Shown here piece by piece: positions 1 to 7,269 of a stretch of DNA of 64,000 nucleotides. A model generated the notes under the pieces. That model had not been told where the DNA came from. It ran no database searches and saw nothing but the letters and a program-made list of their open reading frames with translations. Both the position numbers and the translations under genes were made by a program. Source of the stretch: a virus; the IMG/VR virus record IMGVR_UViG_3300047320_000285, positions 1 through 64,000 of that record; one strand, given 5' to 3'. The stretch's first letter is position 1; the number at the start of each line of letters is the position of its first letter.

Positions 1-321
1 CGATTCAATACCAAACCGCTCCACACCACTCGCCAACCGGTACAAGCCTTCTTCGATCCATTCGATCTTGGAGGGCAAGCGCCAGTGACGCTTGGTCGGC
101 AGACAAATGATCTTGCGACCATCCGTCTCAAAGATAAACAACCCGTCTCGCTTGAATACAGCCGCTTTACAGGCTCGCTGGTATGCGGCGAGTAGGCCAG
201 GGTAGGTATTGGCAAACGCCAACGCCAGACCCTTACCCATCACGCCCACCGTGTTGACGGGACACACCAGTGATTGCGCGCCACTCTGAAGAATGTCGCC
301 CTCTGTTTCTAACACAATCAT
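1..321 (-). CDS. Macro domain protein, DarG/TARG1-like (3' end beyond window)
   Basis: Partial gene; ATG at 321, reading leftward off the window edge after 107 codons without a stop. The translation begins MIVLETEGDILQ and contains a CPVNTVGVMGKGLALAF motif at about residues 20-36, followed by PTKRHWRLPS at about 75-84 and an IEEGLYRLAS helix. These are hallmarks of the DarG/TARG1 branch of macro domains, which bind ADP-ribose and remove ADP-ribose from DNA or protein. By family knowledge it may reverse host ADP-ribosylation, for example DarT-type DNA modification used in anti-phage defence; that role is inference. Its ATG overlaps the TGA of the upstream frame as ATGA, so it is probably translationally coupled to the virion-type gene before it. 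The length and any C-terminal DarT-binding part cannot be seen. Confidence 0.8.
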   Translation of the reverse strand, partial: MIVLETEGDILQSGAQSLVCPVNTVGVMGKGLALAFANTYPGLLAAYQRACKAAVFKRDGLFIFETDGRKIICLPTKRHWRLPSKIEWIEEGLYRLASGVERFGIES

Positions 322-785
322 GGCTGCTCTCCTGCCAGTTGTCGCATCTGACGCAGACCTTCTTCCCCGACCTTGTTGTTTTCCTTCTGGCGTTTGATGG
401 CCAGTTCTTCGACATACTCGCAAATCTCGCGAGGCAGCGATAGGAAGTCAATCAGGTTAAGGCCGAACTTCTGGTAGACTTGACGCTCTTCAAACCGTTC
501 GATTCGCTCAAACAAAGGCCCGTTAGTTCTTTCCGCGTCTCGCATCAGCACCAAAGCCAAGGGATGTTCTCGGTCGTTACCATGATCGTGATCGAAGATC
601 CCGAACTTGGTTTCGTAATGGTGCCGCATCAAGAGCTGCGCGTCGGTAGAGCAGATCTTGGGGACGTAGCGCAACAGGGTATCGAACATCCCTTGCACGT
701 CGGCGTCATCCCCAAAATCGGCTTGTCGTACGTGTTTGTACGTTACCGGGTCAGAATCTGCGGGAGCTTTTGTCTGAGCAGGGTA
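318..785 (-). CDS. -1 frame extension of the 743-2353 gene (or separate small protein from GTG 698)
   Basis: This open frame lies one base back from the preceding gene. It is open from a TGA just upstream of a T TTT TTT heptamer (plus-strand A run 785-791) to its own TGA at 318-320. After a -1 slip, translation would add 155 residues starting YPAQTKAPADSD and ending MRQLAGEQP. The residues between the slip and the first usable starts (GTG 698, ATG 689) read like normal protein (DPVTYKHVRQADFGDD), which argues that the frame is entered by frameshifting. The segment ends in a helical FGLNLIDFLSLP-type stretch, loosely like small T4 baseplate-hub proteins. Alternatives are an independent gene starting at 698, or a one-base sequencing error in the T run. 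Function unknown. Confidence 0.65.
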   Translation of the reverse strand, partial: YPAQTKAPADSDPVTYKHVRQADFGDDADVQGMFDTLLRYVPKICSTDAQLLMRHHYETKFGIFDHDHGNDREHPLALVLMRDAERTNGPLFERIERFEERQVYQKFGLNLIDFLSLPREICEYVEELAIKRQKENNKVGEEGLRQMRQLAGEQP

Positions 786-2353
786 AAAAAAGTCGTCAGT
801 GCGTCAATCGGCAGCAAGTGCGGCATGCGCGGGAACTTCTCTTCCTCGCGCTCGTCGACCGTCGGCACGGCGATAAAGGCCACCGTCGTGTCTTCCGCGT
901 ACTTGATCACTTCATTCATGATCAAATCGCGCGCTTTGTCGTCCGAGCTAAACAGGTTGAGCTGGTCTTCGATGGTTTCCAGATCGGTCACCACCGAGGT
1001 ACCCAGTTCCACCGACTTCACCCAGTGGCCGTATTGACGCAACAGCGTCGCCTTGCCCTGATTGGTGATGTAGGTGTTGCGCTCTGCGTCGTCCTGATCC
1101 ATGCCAAACACGCGGTTGGTCATGGTGACGATGTTGTTGACCCACTTCTGACCGCTGATCAGATGCTCGTCGACCGAGGGCACCGCCAGATTGACATGCA
1201 CGTTGTCGTTGAGCGAGATCCGGCGCTCACCGCGAATCGTGAAGTCTTTCTGATAACGATCGAGGTCATCGTTCGTCATCGAGCCAATCGTGATATTGGC
1301 CATGTGCTTGATCTGCCAGTCGGTCATGCTGGCCACGTCGATCCATTGCAGCTTGGAGACGTTGATCTTGCCTTCCACCACGCGGTTCTTCTCCGGCGTT
1401 TCGCCGAGGACCGCGCGCGCATACTGGAAGCCATTGGGCCAGATCGAACAGGCCGAACCCCACGCCATGTGCTGAATGTCGTGGATCGAGATGCGCTTGG
1501 CGATGTTCTCGCGGCTCGAGTCCTTGAGCGTGGTCGAGACCATATGCGCCAGAATAAACTGCATCACGTGGTCGACGATAAACACCGACGCATTGGAGAA
1601 CAGCAGGCCGGCGGTCGCGCGTCCCAGTGCGATCTTTTCTTCGGCGAGCTTGCGATCCAGTTCGAGAATCGCGGCTTCGTCCGGTGTCTTGATGGTGATC
1701 CAGAAACCCGAGTTCCACAGCGGAATCCGATACTGACCACCCAGACCCATGTAGGCACGGGTGCGCATCAGCGCCTTCTCGCCCGACAGAATGGCGTTGT
1801 CGTCGTCGCCCAGCTTCGGCTTGGTAATGCCCAGCGCGCGGCCGTTATGCTCCACCACCTGCCGCCACTTCGCGCCGTCCCGTGCGCCGAGCGTGTCGTT
1901 CATGTCCAGCCGCGGCTGGTGCGCGATACCGAGGCCTGCCGCGGTAATCCACTTCTCGTCCTTGACGAGGCTTTCCTGATCGCCCTTGCTGTAGGCTTCG
2001 AGCGTATCTTCCAGCAAGCCCGCCTGCTCATCGGGCACGACCAGCGTAATGGCGTCATCGTTCCACGGATCATCGAGCTTCTGGAACACCGGGAACTGCT
2101 GCAGCACGGTGGTGCTCGGTGCCCGCACCGGACGCGTTTGCCGTTCATCGGCTTCGGGTTCAGCCGCTTGTTCAGCCGGGACTTCAGCCACCGGGTCGCT
2201 TTCTTCCGCACCCGCCATCGGATCGAGGTTCGACGCCAGCGCCGTGGTAGCCGGGTCGATCATCGCGGGGTGCTGCACGAGCGCTTCGCTACTGGCTGCG
2301 CCCGGTGCCACATTTCCGCTGGAAGCTTGTTCTTGATTGGTAGGGTCGCTCAT
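743..2353 (-). CDS. Virion or assembly-type protein, 536 aa, ends at a frameshift site
   Basis: ATG at 2353, four bases after the TAA of the upstream gene, so co-transcribed and probably coupled. The first ~75 residues are low-complexity, acidic and Ala/Glu/Pro-rich; the remainder is a folded, mostly helical protein with a WNSGFWITIKTP segment near residue 215 and a GSACSIWPNGF segment near 300. I do not recognise the family. The zero frame ends only 13 codons after a perfect T TTT TTT slippery heptamer, and the -1 frame is open for a further 155 codons, giving a possible 678-aa product. Such short/long product pairs are typical of phage tail-assembly proteins, but these are larger than the usual chaperones. 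Role in tail or baseplate assembly is inference. Confidence 0.75.
   Translation of the reverse strand: MSDPTNQEQASSGNVAPGAASSEALVQHPAMIDPATTALASNLDPMAGAEESDPVAEVPAEQAAEPEADERQTRPVRAPSTTVLQQFPVFQKLDDPWNDDAITLVVPDEQAGLLEDTLEAYSKGDQESLVKDEKWITAAGLGIAHQPRLDMNDTLGARDGAKWRQVVEHNGRALGITKPKLGDDDNAILSGEKALMRTRAYMGLGGQYRIPLWNSGFWITIKTPDEAAILELDRKLAEEKIALGRATAGLLFSNASVFIVDHVMQFILAHMVSTTLKDSSRENIAKRISIHDIQHMAWGSACSIWPNGFQYARAVLGETPEKNRVVEGKINVSKLQWIDVASMTDWQIKHMANITIGSMTNDDLDRYQKDFTIRGERRISLNDNVHVNLAVPSVDEHLISGQKWVNNIVTMTNRVFGMDQDDAERNTYITNQGKATLLRQYGHWVKSVELGTSVVTDLETIEDQLNLFSSDDKARDLIMNEVIKYAEDTTVAFIAVPTVDEREEEKFPRMPHLLPIDALTTFFTLLRQKLPQILTR
785..791 (-). other. Candidate programmed -1 ribosomal frameshift site
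   Basis: Seven A on the plus strand read as T TTT TTT on the coding strand, in the exact X XXY YYZ register with the zero-frame codons ACT TTT TTT ACC. The zero frame stops 13 codons later; the -1 frame opens only six codons before the slip and continues to 318. A short CGTAC/GTACG hairpin lies about 40 nt downstream; I see no strong pseudoknot. Confidence 0.55.
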
Positions 2354-2356
2354 GGC

Positions 2357-2929
2357 TTAGGCCACCTTTGCTTCAGTGCTCGGGACGTCCTTGACCTCGA
2401 CGTCGATCACGTCGTGGTTGTTCGGGTCCTGATGCTTGTTCTTCTCGGCTTCTTCCGCCTGAATCTGCGCTTCGACGTTAGCGAGCTTGGCTTCGGCTTC
2501 CGCGGTCTGCTCGAGCAGATGGTTGAGCACCGGCTGGCAGGTCCGACGGTACGCTTCCATGAACTGGATGTACTGTTCGTAGACCGACAGCGACAGCGCA
2601 AAGTCATCCGGCGTTTTCGAGCTACCGGTCTTGTGTTTGTGCTGGTCGTAAATCTTCGACAGCGCGCCCGACAACTCGGCGGTGTCTTTGGCCAGCAAAC
2701 GGATGTTCTCGTTGAGCATGGCTTTGTCGGTCACAGCCGGATACACGCCCGGTTGTTTGAGCACGAGATCGATCGCGGCGGCTTGCTGGAGCAAGTCCAC
2801 ACACTGACCGTTCAGCGCATGGCAGTCGTCCCAGCTGTTGTTGCCCTTGATCGCCCCCGACGCCTCGCGTTGCTTCTGACGACGCGCGACTTCTGCCGGG
2901 CTCGGACCCTTCTTACCTTTCTTAGCCAT
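2357..2929 (-). CDS. Hypothetical 190-aa helical protein
   Basis: ATG at 2929 opens the minus-strand operon. The N-terminus is strongly basic (MAKKGKKG then an arginine/lysine-rich stretch to residue 22), the middle is helical with a few Cys residues, and the tail from about 145 is a charged Glu/Lys/Ala helix followed by an acidic end, suggesting a coiled coil. Family not recognised. It is immediately upstream of the 536-aa frameshift gene and shares its operon, so a tail- or baseplate-assembly role is a reasonable guess only. Confidence 0.7.
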   Translation of the reverse strand: MAKKGKKGPSPAEVARRQKQREASGAIKGNNSWDDCHALNGQCVDLLQQAAAIDLVLKQPGVYPAVTDKAMLNENIRLLAKDTAELSGALSKIYDQHKHKTGSSKTPDDFALSLSVYEQYIQFMEAYRRTCQPVLNHLLEQTAEAEAKLANVEAQIQAEEAEKNKHQDPNNHDVIDVEVKDVPSTEAKVA

Positions 2930-3097
2930 TATGATAACCCCACGGTGTTGTTAGTTCAGGAATTCGATAGGACGCCCTGCTCAATACTCTGAATGAATCA
3001 CGGCGTCTGTCCCACTATATTAGGGGAATATACAAGCTTTTACGTACACGCTCCATTGTGCGACTGTGCGCCAACGCACTTATCTAAGAGACCAACT
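2930..3097. promoter_or_regulatory. Divergent intergenic region
   Basis: 168 bp between a minus-strand operon (start 2929) and a plus-strand one (start 3098). It is AT-richer than its surroundings and holds a CTATATTAGGGGAATATA stretch around 3014-3031 that resembles, but does not match, the (A)CATATTAC motif found elsewhere. It must contain promoters for both directions; none can be defined with confidence. Confidence 0.4.
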
Positions 3098-3940
3098 ATG
3101 CTCGACATTCTTCAGCAGTACCTGAATGAGTGCGCCAGCCCCGAAGATGGCGCCGCGATCGGCGCTGCGCAAGAGATCTTCGACAAGCTGGGGCTTCAGA
3201 CACAGGACATGGGTTTTGAACAGCTCATTATCTTAGCCGATGACTCGGACCCCGGTCAGACCCTGACCGACATGTATAACCTCACCCGTCAGCTGCAAGA
3301 CAGCCTGCTGCATCAGCATGGCATCCGTCTGAGCGACATGTGTCCGATCGGCATCCAGACCGATATCCTCAATGCGTTGTTGGAGATTCCGGAACTGGAA
3401 GACAAGCACGATGTGATCTCGATCGCCAAGCAACCCCTGAATGCCTTGGAAGTGTTGGCCGAGCTGGTGGAGAAAGTCACCCACCACAGCGCTGAAACCA
3501 TCCTCGAGCATCTGCTGTTTGTGAGCCAGTCGCTCATCGCCCAAGTGGCCAGCTTAGCCGATCAGGATCAGGTCAAGGAAGACGATGAAGCCGAGCGGCT
3601 GAGTCGCAAGGGCCGGATCGAGAAGTTCACCCTGTGGATGGACTTCTGCAAGCAGACCCAGTCCGAGATTCAGCTACTGGTCAAGCAAGGCATCGACGCG
3701 GGCTTTCCGTTTGCGATGTACGTCAGCCTGATTGGCCGGGACTTCGAAGCGATGCCGGAAGCTGATGCTGCTATCAATCTGGTGGGGATGGCGTTTCTCT
3801 CGGAAGATGGCGCGGGCAATCCGCAAGCCCTGATCGCTGAGCGGCTGGAAACGCTGATTGCTGACCCCGAGAAGCTCACCCGGGTGAGTATGTCGATTCG
3901 TGAAATGCTCCTGAGGTTCGCCCATTATGAACAAAGCTGA
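3098..3940 (+). CDS. Hypothetical protein upstream of RNAP subunit
   Basis: 280 aa from ATG 3098 (MLDILQQYLNECASPEDG). An in-frame ATG at 2993 would add 35 Cys-rich, unlikely residues, so 3098 is preferred. The protein is acidic and almost entirely helical, with no signal peptide or membrane segment and no motif I recognise. Its stop lies 14 nt inside the RNA polymerase gene that follows, so the two are co-translated and the product may accompany that polymerase, for instance as a virion partner; this is inference from position. Confidence 0.75.
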   Translation: MLDILQQYLNECASPEDGAAIGAAQEIFDKLGLQTQDMGFEQLIILADDSDPGQTLTDMYNLTRQLQDSLLHQHGIRLSDMCPIGIQTDILNALLEIPELEDKHDVISIAKQPLNALEVLAELVEKVTHHSAETILEHLLFVSQSLIAQVASLADQDQVKEDDEAERLSRKGRIEKFTLWMDFCKQTQSEIQLLVKQGIDAGFPFAMYVSLIGRDFEAMPEADAAINLVGMAFLSEDGAGNPQALIAERLETLIADPEKLTRVSMSIREMLLRFAHYEQS

Positions 3941-5279
3941 TTTCTTCAAAGCCGCCTGCAAGGCCCATTGCTTTCGCCGCAAGCAATGGGTGATCAGTGC
4001 GTTCTCGCTGGTTGCGGAAGGCCCGGAAGACTGGAAGCGTGACCCGTACCCGTACCGGATTGTGTCGACCCCGATGGGCTACTTCTGTGTGGATCCGGAT
4101 GATCATACGCAGCTCCTGCCGATTGAAGCGGAGCCGGATCTGAAACTCATGCGCGTACCGCTCTTTACAGCCACTGAGCAGTTCGTGATGATCCCGGGCG
4201 ACCTCCCTAACTACGGTACCATGCCGGGTGAAGACAAGCCCGTCAAGACCACCTACGGTAACTTCCTGTGGAACTGGATGGTGTTGTGCTGGGCACTGGG
4301 TAACAAGGTCGCGTACGTCAACGATCGGATTGCCCCGGGGGACTTGGAAGAGCTGATCCTCAAACGCCTGCAAGACGACCCCCAAGCCGGGGACCCCGTG
4401 CCCAAGGCGATTGACCGGGTGGCACCGATCTGGACCTCGGAGTATCTGCAGGTGGTGGAAGCGGCGTTCTATAGCACCGGCTTTACCCAGTTGTTCGTAC
4501 CGGCCGACACCCGCAAGTCGATGACGGCCCCGCCGGGGCTGGCTGAATACAAGGCCAAGCTGATCGAGGAGAACAAGGACCGGCTGCATGATCCGGCCGT
4601 GATTGCTGAGATGGATGCCAAGCTGATCAAGTTTGACAGCGAGTATCTGAAAGGGGACGAGTCCGAAGGCTTCCTGATCTCCGGCAAGTCGCGCACCACG
4701 GTGCGCCGTAAGCTGTTCCTGTCGCTCGGCGGTGAACCCGGCCTCGATGAAGAATCGGGGAACGTGGAGTTTATCCCCAACTCGCTCACCGAAGGCTGGG
4801 ATATCAGCAAGTTCCCGGTGATGAACAACACCCAACGGGCCGGTTCGTTTAACCGTTCGGCGCAAACCATGCTGGGCGGGGAGTCGGTCAAGTGGTTGCT
4901 GCGCGCGTCCTCCAACATGCAGGTGACGATGGACGACTGCGGTACCCAGCTGGGCGTGCCGACGGAGTTCACCGAGAAGTCGATCCAGAAGTATCTCGGC
5001 TTTCATGTGGTGGCTGCCGGCGGGCCGAAAGAGATTACCGAGGCTGACGCTGGCACCTACGTCGGCAAGAAGTTCATGCTGCGCTCACCGTTGTTCTGTA
5101 AGCTGGAGAAGACCGACTACTGCAAGATTTGTGTGGGTCCACGGTTGGCGTTGAACCCGACCGCGCTCTCCTCGGCGGTGACCGAAGTGGGCTCGACCAT
5201 CATGCTGATCTTCATGAAGGCCGCGCACGCGCGAAATCTGGCGGTGGCTCACATGGACTACCTTAGTGAGATCCAGTAA
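3927..5279 (+). CDS. Phage multisubunit RNA polymerase, beta' C-terminal subunit
   Basis: 450 aa. Several landmarks of the C-terminal half of bacterial beta' are visible in order: TTYGNFLWN (108-116, compare ETTxGR...), a trigger-loop/bridge-helix-like SLTEGWDISKFPVMNNTQRA then GSFNRSAQTMLGGESVKWLL (286-325), DDCGT (336-340), and RSPLFC...DYCKICVGP (386-404), which aligns with RSxLTCET..GVCxxCYG, followed by SAVTEVGSTIMLIFMKAAH, the counterpart of VGxIAAQSIGEPGTQLTMRTFH. The catalytic NADFDGD motif is absent, as expected for a split beta' whose N-terminal half is a separate gene outside this window. phiKZ-like phages encode two such enzymes, a virion RNAP for early genes and a non-virion RNAP for late genes. 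The location beside virion genes recalls the virion subunit (gp80 of phiKZ), but the sequence alone does not decide. Confidence 0.88.
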   Translation: MNKADFFKAACKAHCFRRKQWVISAFSLVAEGPEDWKRDPYPYRIVSTPMGYFCVDPDDHTQLLPIEAEPDLKLMRVPLFTATEQFVMIPGDLPNYGTMPGEDKPVKTTYGNFLWNWMVLCWALGNKVAYVNDRIAPGDLEELILKRLQDDPQAGDPVPKAIDRVAPIWTSEYLQVVEAAFYSTGFTQLFVPADTRKSMTAPPGLAEYKAKLIEENKDRLHDPAVIAEMDAKLIKFDSEYLKGDESEGFLISGKSRTTVRRKLFLSLGGEPGLDEESGNVEFIPNSLTEGWDISKFPVMNNTQRAGSFNRSAQTMLGGESVKWLLRASSNMQVTMDDCGTQLGVPTEFTEKSIQKYLGFHVVAAGGPKEITEADAGTYVGKKFMLRSPLFCKLEKTDYCKICVGPRLALNPTALSSAVTEVGSTIMLIFMKAAHARNLAVAHMDYLSEIQ

Positions 5280-5308
5280 TTTTTCTGTCACTGAAGTCAT
5301 GGTGTGAC

Positions 5309-5331
5309 TGGGGCGCTCCCAGTTCGCCCCA
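5309..5331 (+). terminator. Hairpin after RNAP gene
   Basis: Perfect 7-bp stem TGGGGCG / CGCCCCA with a 9-nt loop, between the RNAP gene and the next gene. There is no U-run, so it could be a processing or mRNA-stability element in the leader of the following gene instead of a terminator. Confidence 0.45.
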
Positions 5332-5352
5332 ACCAACCTTAAAGGAAAACAA

Positions 5353-6513
5353 ATGGGTATCAACGCAAAACCGTCGAGCATCGATGCACAGGGTGGCGGT
5401 CTGGCCTTGTGGCTGGGTAACAACAACGTCCCGTTCACGTCGACCCCCACGACCCTCGACCCCACGGGTTTCCCGCTGTACATCGAACAAGCCGACTACG
5501 ATCGTCTGCTGAAGACCGATCCGTGGCTCGAAGCGTTGCTCGAAGCCGGCATCGTTACCACGGCAACCATTCCCGACACGGTTCTGGAAGCACTGACGGG
5601 GGGAAACGGCAGCTCGGATTCCTCGAACTCCTCGAATTCCAACTCCGCTGGGGCACAAGACCAGACGGGTGCCGGATCGGCTGCCGGTGCAGAAGGCACT
5701 GGTGAAGTGGGAAACGGTGGAACCGAACCCGCTGCGAATGGGAACTCGCAAGACGCGACGGGTTCGGGCGAGCAGTCGCCGAGCACGGTCGTCGTCAAGC
5801 AAAACGATTCTTCGCCGCAAGGTTCGGGCTCTTCGTCGGATGCCTCGCAATCGTCGAATGGTGCCTCGGTCGTCACGGGTGATGCGACGGGAAACGGCGC
5901 TGCATCTGTCGTCGCTGGAACGACCGGATCGGATGCTGCTGGTTCCGCTGACCAACCGGCTCCGACCCCGGCCCCCTCGCCGGCACCGGTGGTGATCCCG
6001 CCGCAACCGACTCCGGACCCTGCGGTGATTACGGATCCGGTCTCGGAAACGTCGACAGCGGTGGCTTGGCTGGAAGAATTCGCCAAGACCGCTTCGGTCG
6101 ATGCGAAGGCGATCATCAACTCGATCCTGACCTACGTGCGCGACATGGCGCCGGGCAAGAGCCAGACCCCGGAAGCAATGCAGCGCCAGCAGATGAACCT
6201 GCACGTGGCGTTGACGGGCGCGATCAACCGTCTGGACGGCGAATTCAAGCACGTTTGGGGTGGTGTGCTGCGTCTGTTCCATGAACACCGTGACGGCGTG
6301 TTCAGCGAGCGCTACGTGTATCGTCAGTTGCAAAACGCGCCGATGAACCCGCAGCAACGCGCGGCATTCCAGAACGTCGTCAACATGATCAAGCTCACGG
6401 CTGATCCGCAAGGTCGCAAGGTGGGCCTGCGCCAGTTCGACAAGACCCGCACCATGCAACACGGTCTGACCGAGCAAGGTCGCAACAAGCTGCTGGCGTT
6501 CTACAAGCTCTGA
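5353..6513 (+). CDS. Virion-type protein with a long Ser/Gly/Asn linker
   Basis: 386 aa, ATG 5353 behind AAAGGA. Three parts are visible: an N-terminal ~85-residue segment (MGINAKPSSIDAQGGG, with FPLYIEQADYDRLLKTDPWL); a low-complexity Ser/Gly/Asn/Ala linker from about 85 to 205 ending in a Pro-rich run; and a helical C-terminal domain from about 235 (TAVAWLEEFAKT) to the end. The linker reads strongly Ser/Thr/Asp/Ala-rich in shadow frames too, which only reflects its repeats. Two folded ends joined by a flexible tether suggest a structural or spike-type virion protein. The family is not recognised. Confidence 0.75.
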   Translation: MGINAKPSSIDAQGGGLALWLGNNNVPFTSTPTTLDPTGFPLYIEQADYDRLLKTDPWLEALLEAGIVTTATIPDTVLEALTGGNGSSDSSNSSNSNSAGAQDQTGAGSAAGAEGTGEVGNGGTEPAANGNSQDATGSGEQSPSTVVVKQNDSSPQGSGSSSDASQSSNGASVVTGDATGNGAASVVAGTTGSDAAGSADQPAPTPAPSPAPVVIPPQPTPDPAVITDPVSETSTAVAWLEEFAKTASVDAKAIINSILTYVRDMAPGKSQTPEAMQRQQMNLHVALTGAINRLDGEFKHVWGGVLRLFHEHRDGVFSERYVYRQLQNAPMNPQQRAAFQNVVNMIKLTADPQGRKVGLRQFDKTRTMQHGLTEQGRNKLLAFYKL

Positions 6514-6528
6514 TCATTAATCAGTGAT

Positions 6529-6562
6529 CATAAGGCCTCGGGGGAAACCTCGGGGTTTTATG
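6529..6562. terminator. Hairpin terminator with CATAA/TTATG flanks
   Basis: AAACC TCGG GGTTT stem-loop (6545-6558) within outer CATAA (6529-6533) and TTATG (6558-6562) arms. A TGATCA...TGATCA inverted repeat (6511-6530) overlaps the stop codon just before it. It separates the plus gene from the convergent homing endonuclease gene. Confidence 0.5.
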
Positions 6563-6564
6563 AC

Positions 6565-7257
6565 CTATTCAAGTTCGTGGAAATAGGCAGAAAAGATGGG
6601 TTCTTCTGGTACATAGTGACCAGTCCAGCCTTTATGATGGGGTCGCTTTCCTCTGAAAACTGCCGACATATTTGCCTGTTCAAGGTTATTTGCCTGACAG
6701 AACTCAGTAAGATTCCTACCCTCGTGAACTCGACCATCTAGTCCAGTGGCGACAAAATCTTTCGCAAGCTTGTCTGTTCGAACCGCCACACCCTCATGAT
6801 TCCCTTTAGTTCGCCCCGTGACCAGTTCGGCCCGTTTGGCAATGTATTCGTGTGTTTCTTTAGTTCGCCCTTTCTGAGCCTCAGAAATGCGCCGATAGTA
6901 GTCAGATGTTTCCTTGGTCTGACCCCTCAGTGCGTCGACCCAGTTGTTTCTTCCATTTTCCCATGCCTCTTGTCGGTTTTGTAGACCCGTCACAAAACGA
7001 CAATTGTCATTGGTATAGTGACCTTGGTCTCCATGGCGTGCCAGTACGAACTGGTCGTTGCGTTGCCCAATCTGGTCGGAGCTTTGGACGCCAGCCTCCC
7101 TGACTTTCTGAAGATAATTCTCGAAAGTTAAATCAGTCTGAAGTCCTCTCCGAGGGGCACCATGGTGGTGATAAGAGAACTTGGCGAAGAGCGATTTTGT
7201 CTCTTCCATCTTAAAACCAAGCCGTTCAACAACCGCTATTTTTTCTTCGCTTTTCAT
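6565..7257 (-). CDS. Homing endonuclease, HNH/NUMOD type
   Basis: 230 aa from ATG 7257 (MKSEEKIAVVERLGF); upstream in-frame codons run into the oppositely oriented endolysin gene and are excluded. Residues 66-90 carry an HNH-like NDQFVLARHGDQGHYTNDNC signature. Three NUMOD3-type repeats follow (GQTKETSDY 112-120, GRTKETHEY 130-138, GRTKGNHEG 148-156), then a helix-turn-helix of the IENR1/NUMOD1 type (RNLTEFCQANNLEQANMSAV, 181-200). This is the standard layout of phage homing endonucleases, which cut an unoccupied allele and spread by repair. The coding strand is visibly AT-richer than its neighbours, and it sits 12 bp from the endolysin start, as expected of a recent free-standing insertion. 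No intron splice structure was found. Confidence 0.85.
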   Translation of the reverse strand: MKSEEKIAVVERLGFKMEETKSLFAKFSYHHHGAPRRGLQTDLTFENYLQKVREAGVQSSDQIGQRNDQFVLARHGDQGHYTNDNCRFVTGLQNRQEAWENGRNNWVDALRGQTKETSDYYRRISEAQKGRTKETHEYIAKRAELVTGRTKGNHEGVAVRTDKLAKDFVATGLDGRVHEGRNLTEFCQANNLEQANMSAVFRGKRPHHKGWTGHYVPEEPIFSAYFHELE

Positions 7258-7269
7258 GAGAGGCACCAA

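Noticed and set aside
770-2992. 740-codon plus-strand open frame opposite three minus-strand genes
   Set aside because: Rich in Arg/His/Val, no ribosome site, lies entirely opposite genes with normal protein character; a shadow caused by GC-rich third positions.
3014-3031. TATATTAGGGG as a fifth early promoter
   Set aside because: Differs from the (A)CATATTAC sites at the last base and has no terminator just before it; kept as a possible promoter region only.
5263-6477. 404-codon minus-strand open frame opposite the 5353 gene
   Set aside because: Low-complexity Arg-rich shadow of the Ser/Gly linker.
6565-7257. Group I intron around the homing endonuclease
   Set aside because: The neighbouring genes are complete and no intron core or interrupted exon was seen; it looks free-standing.
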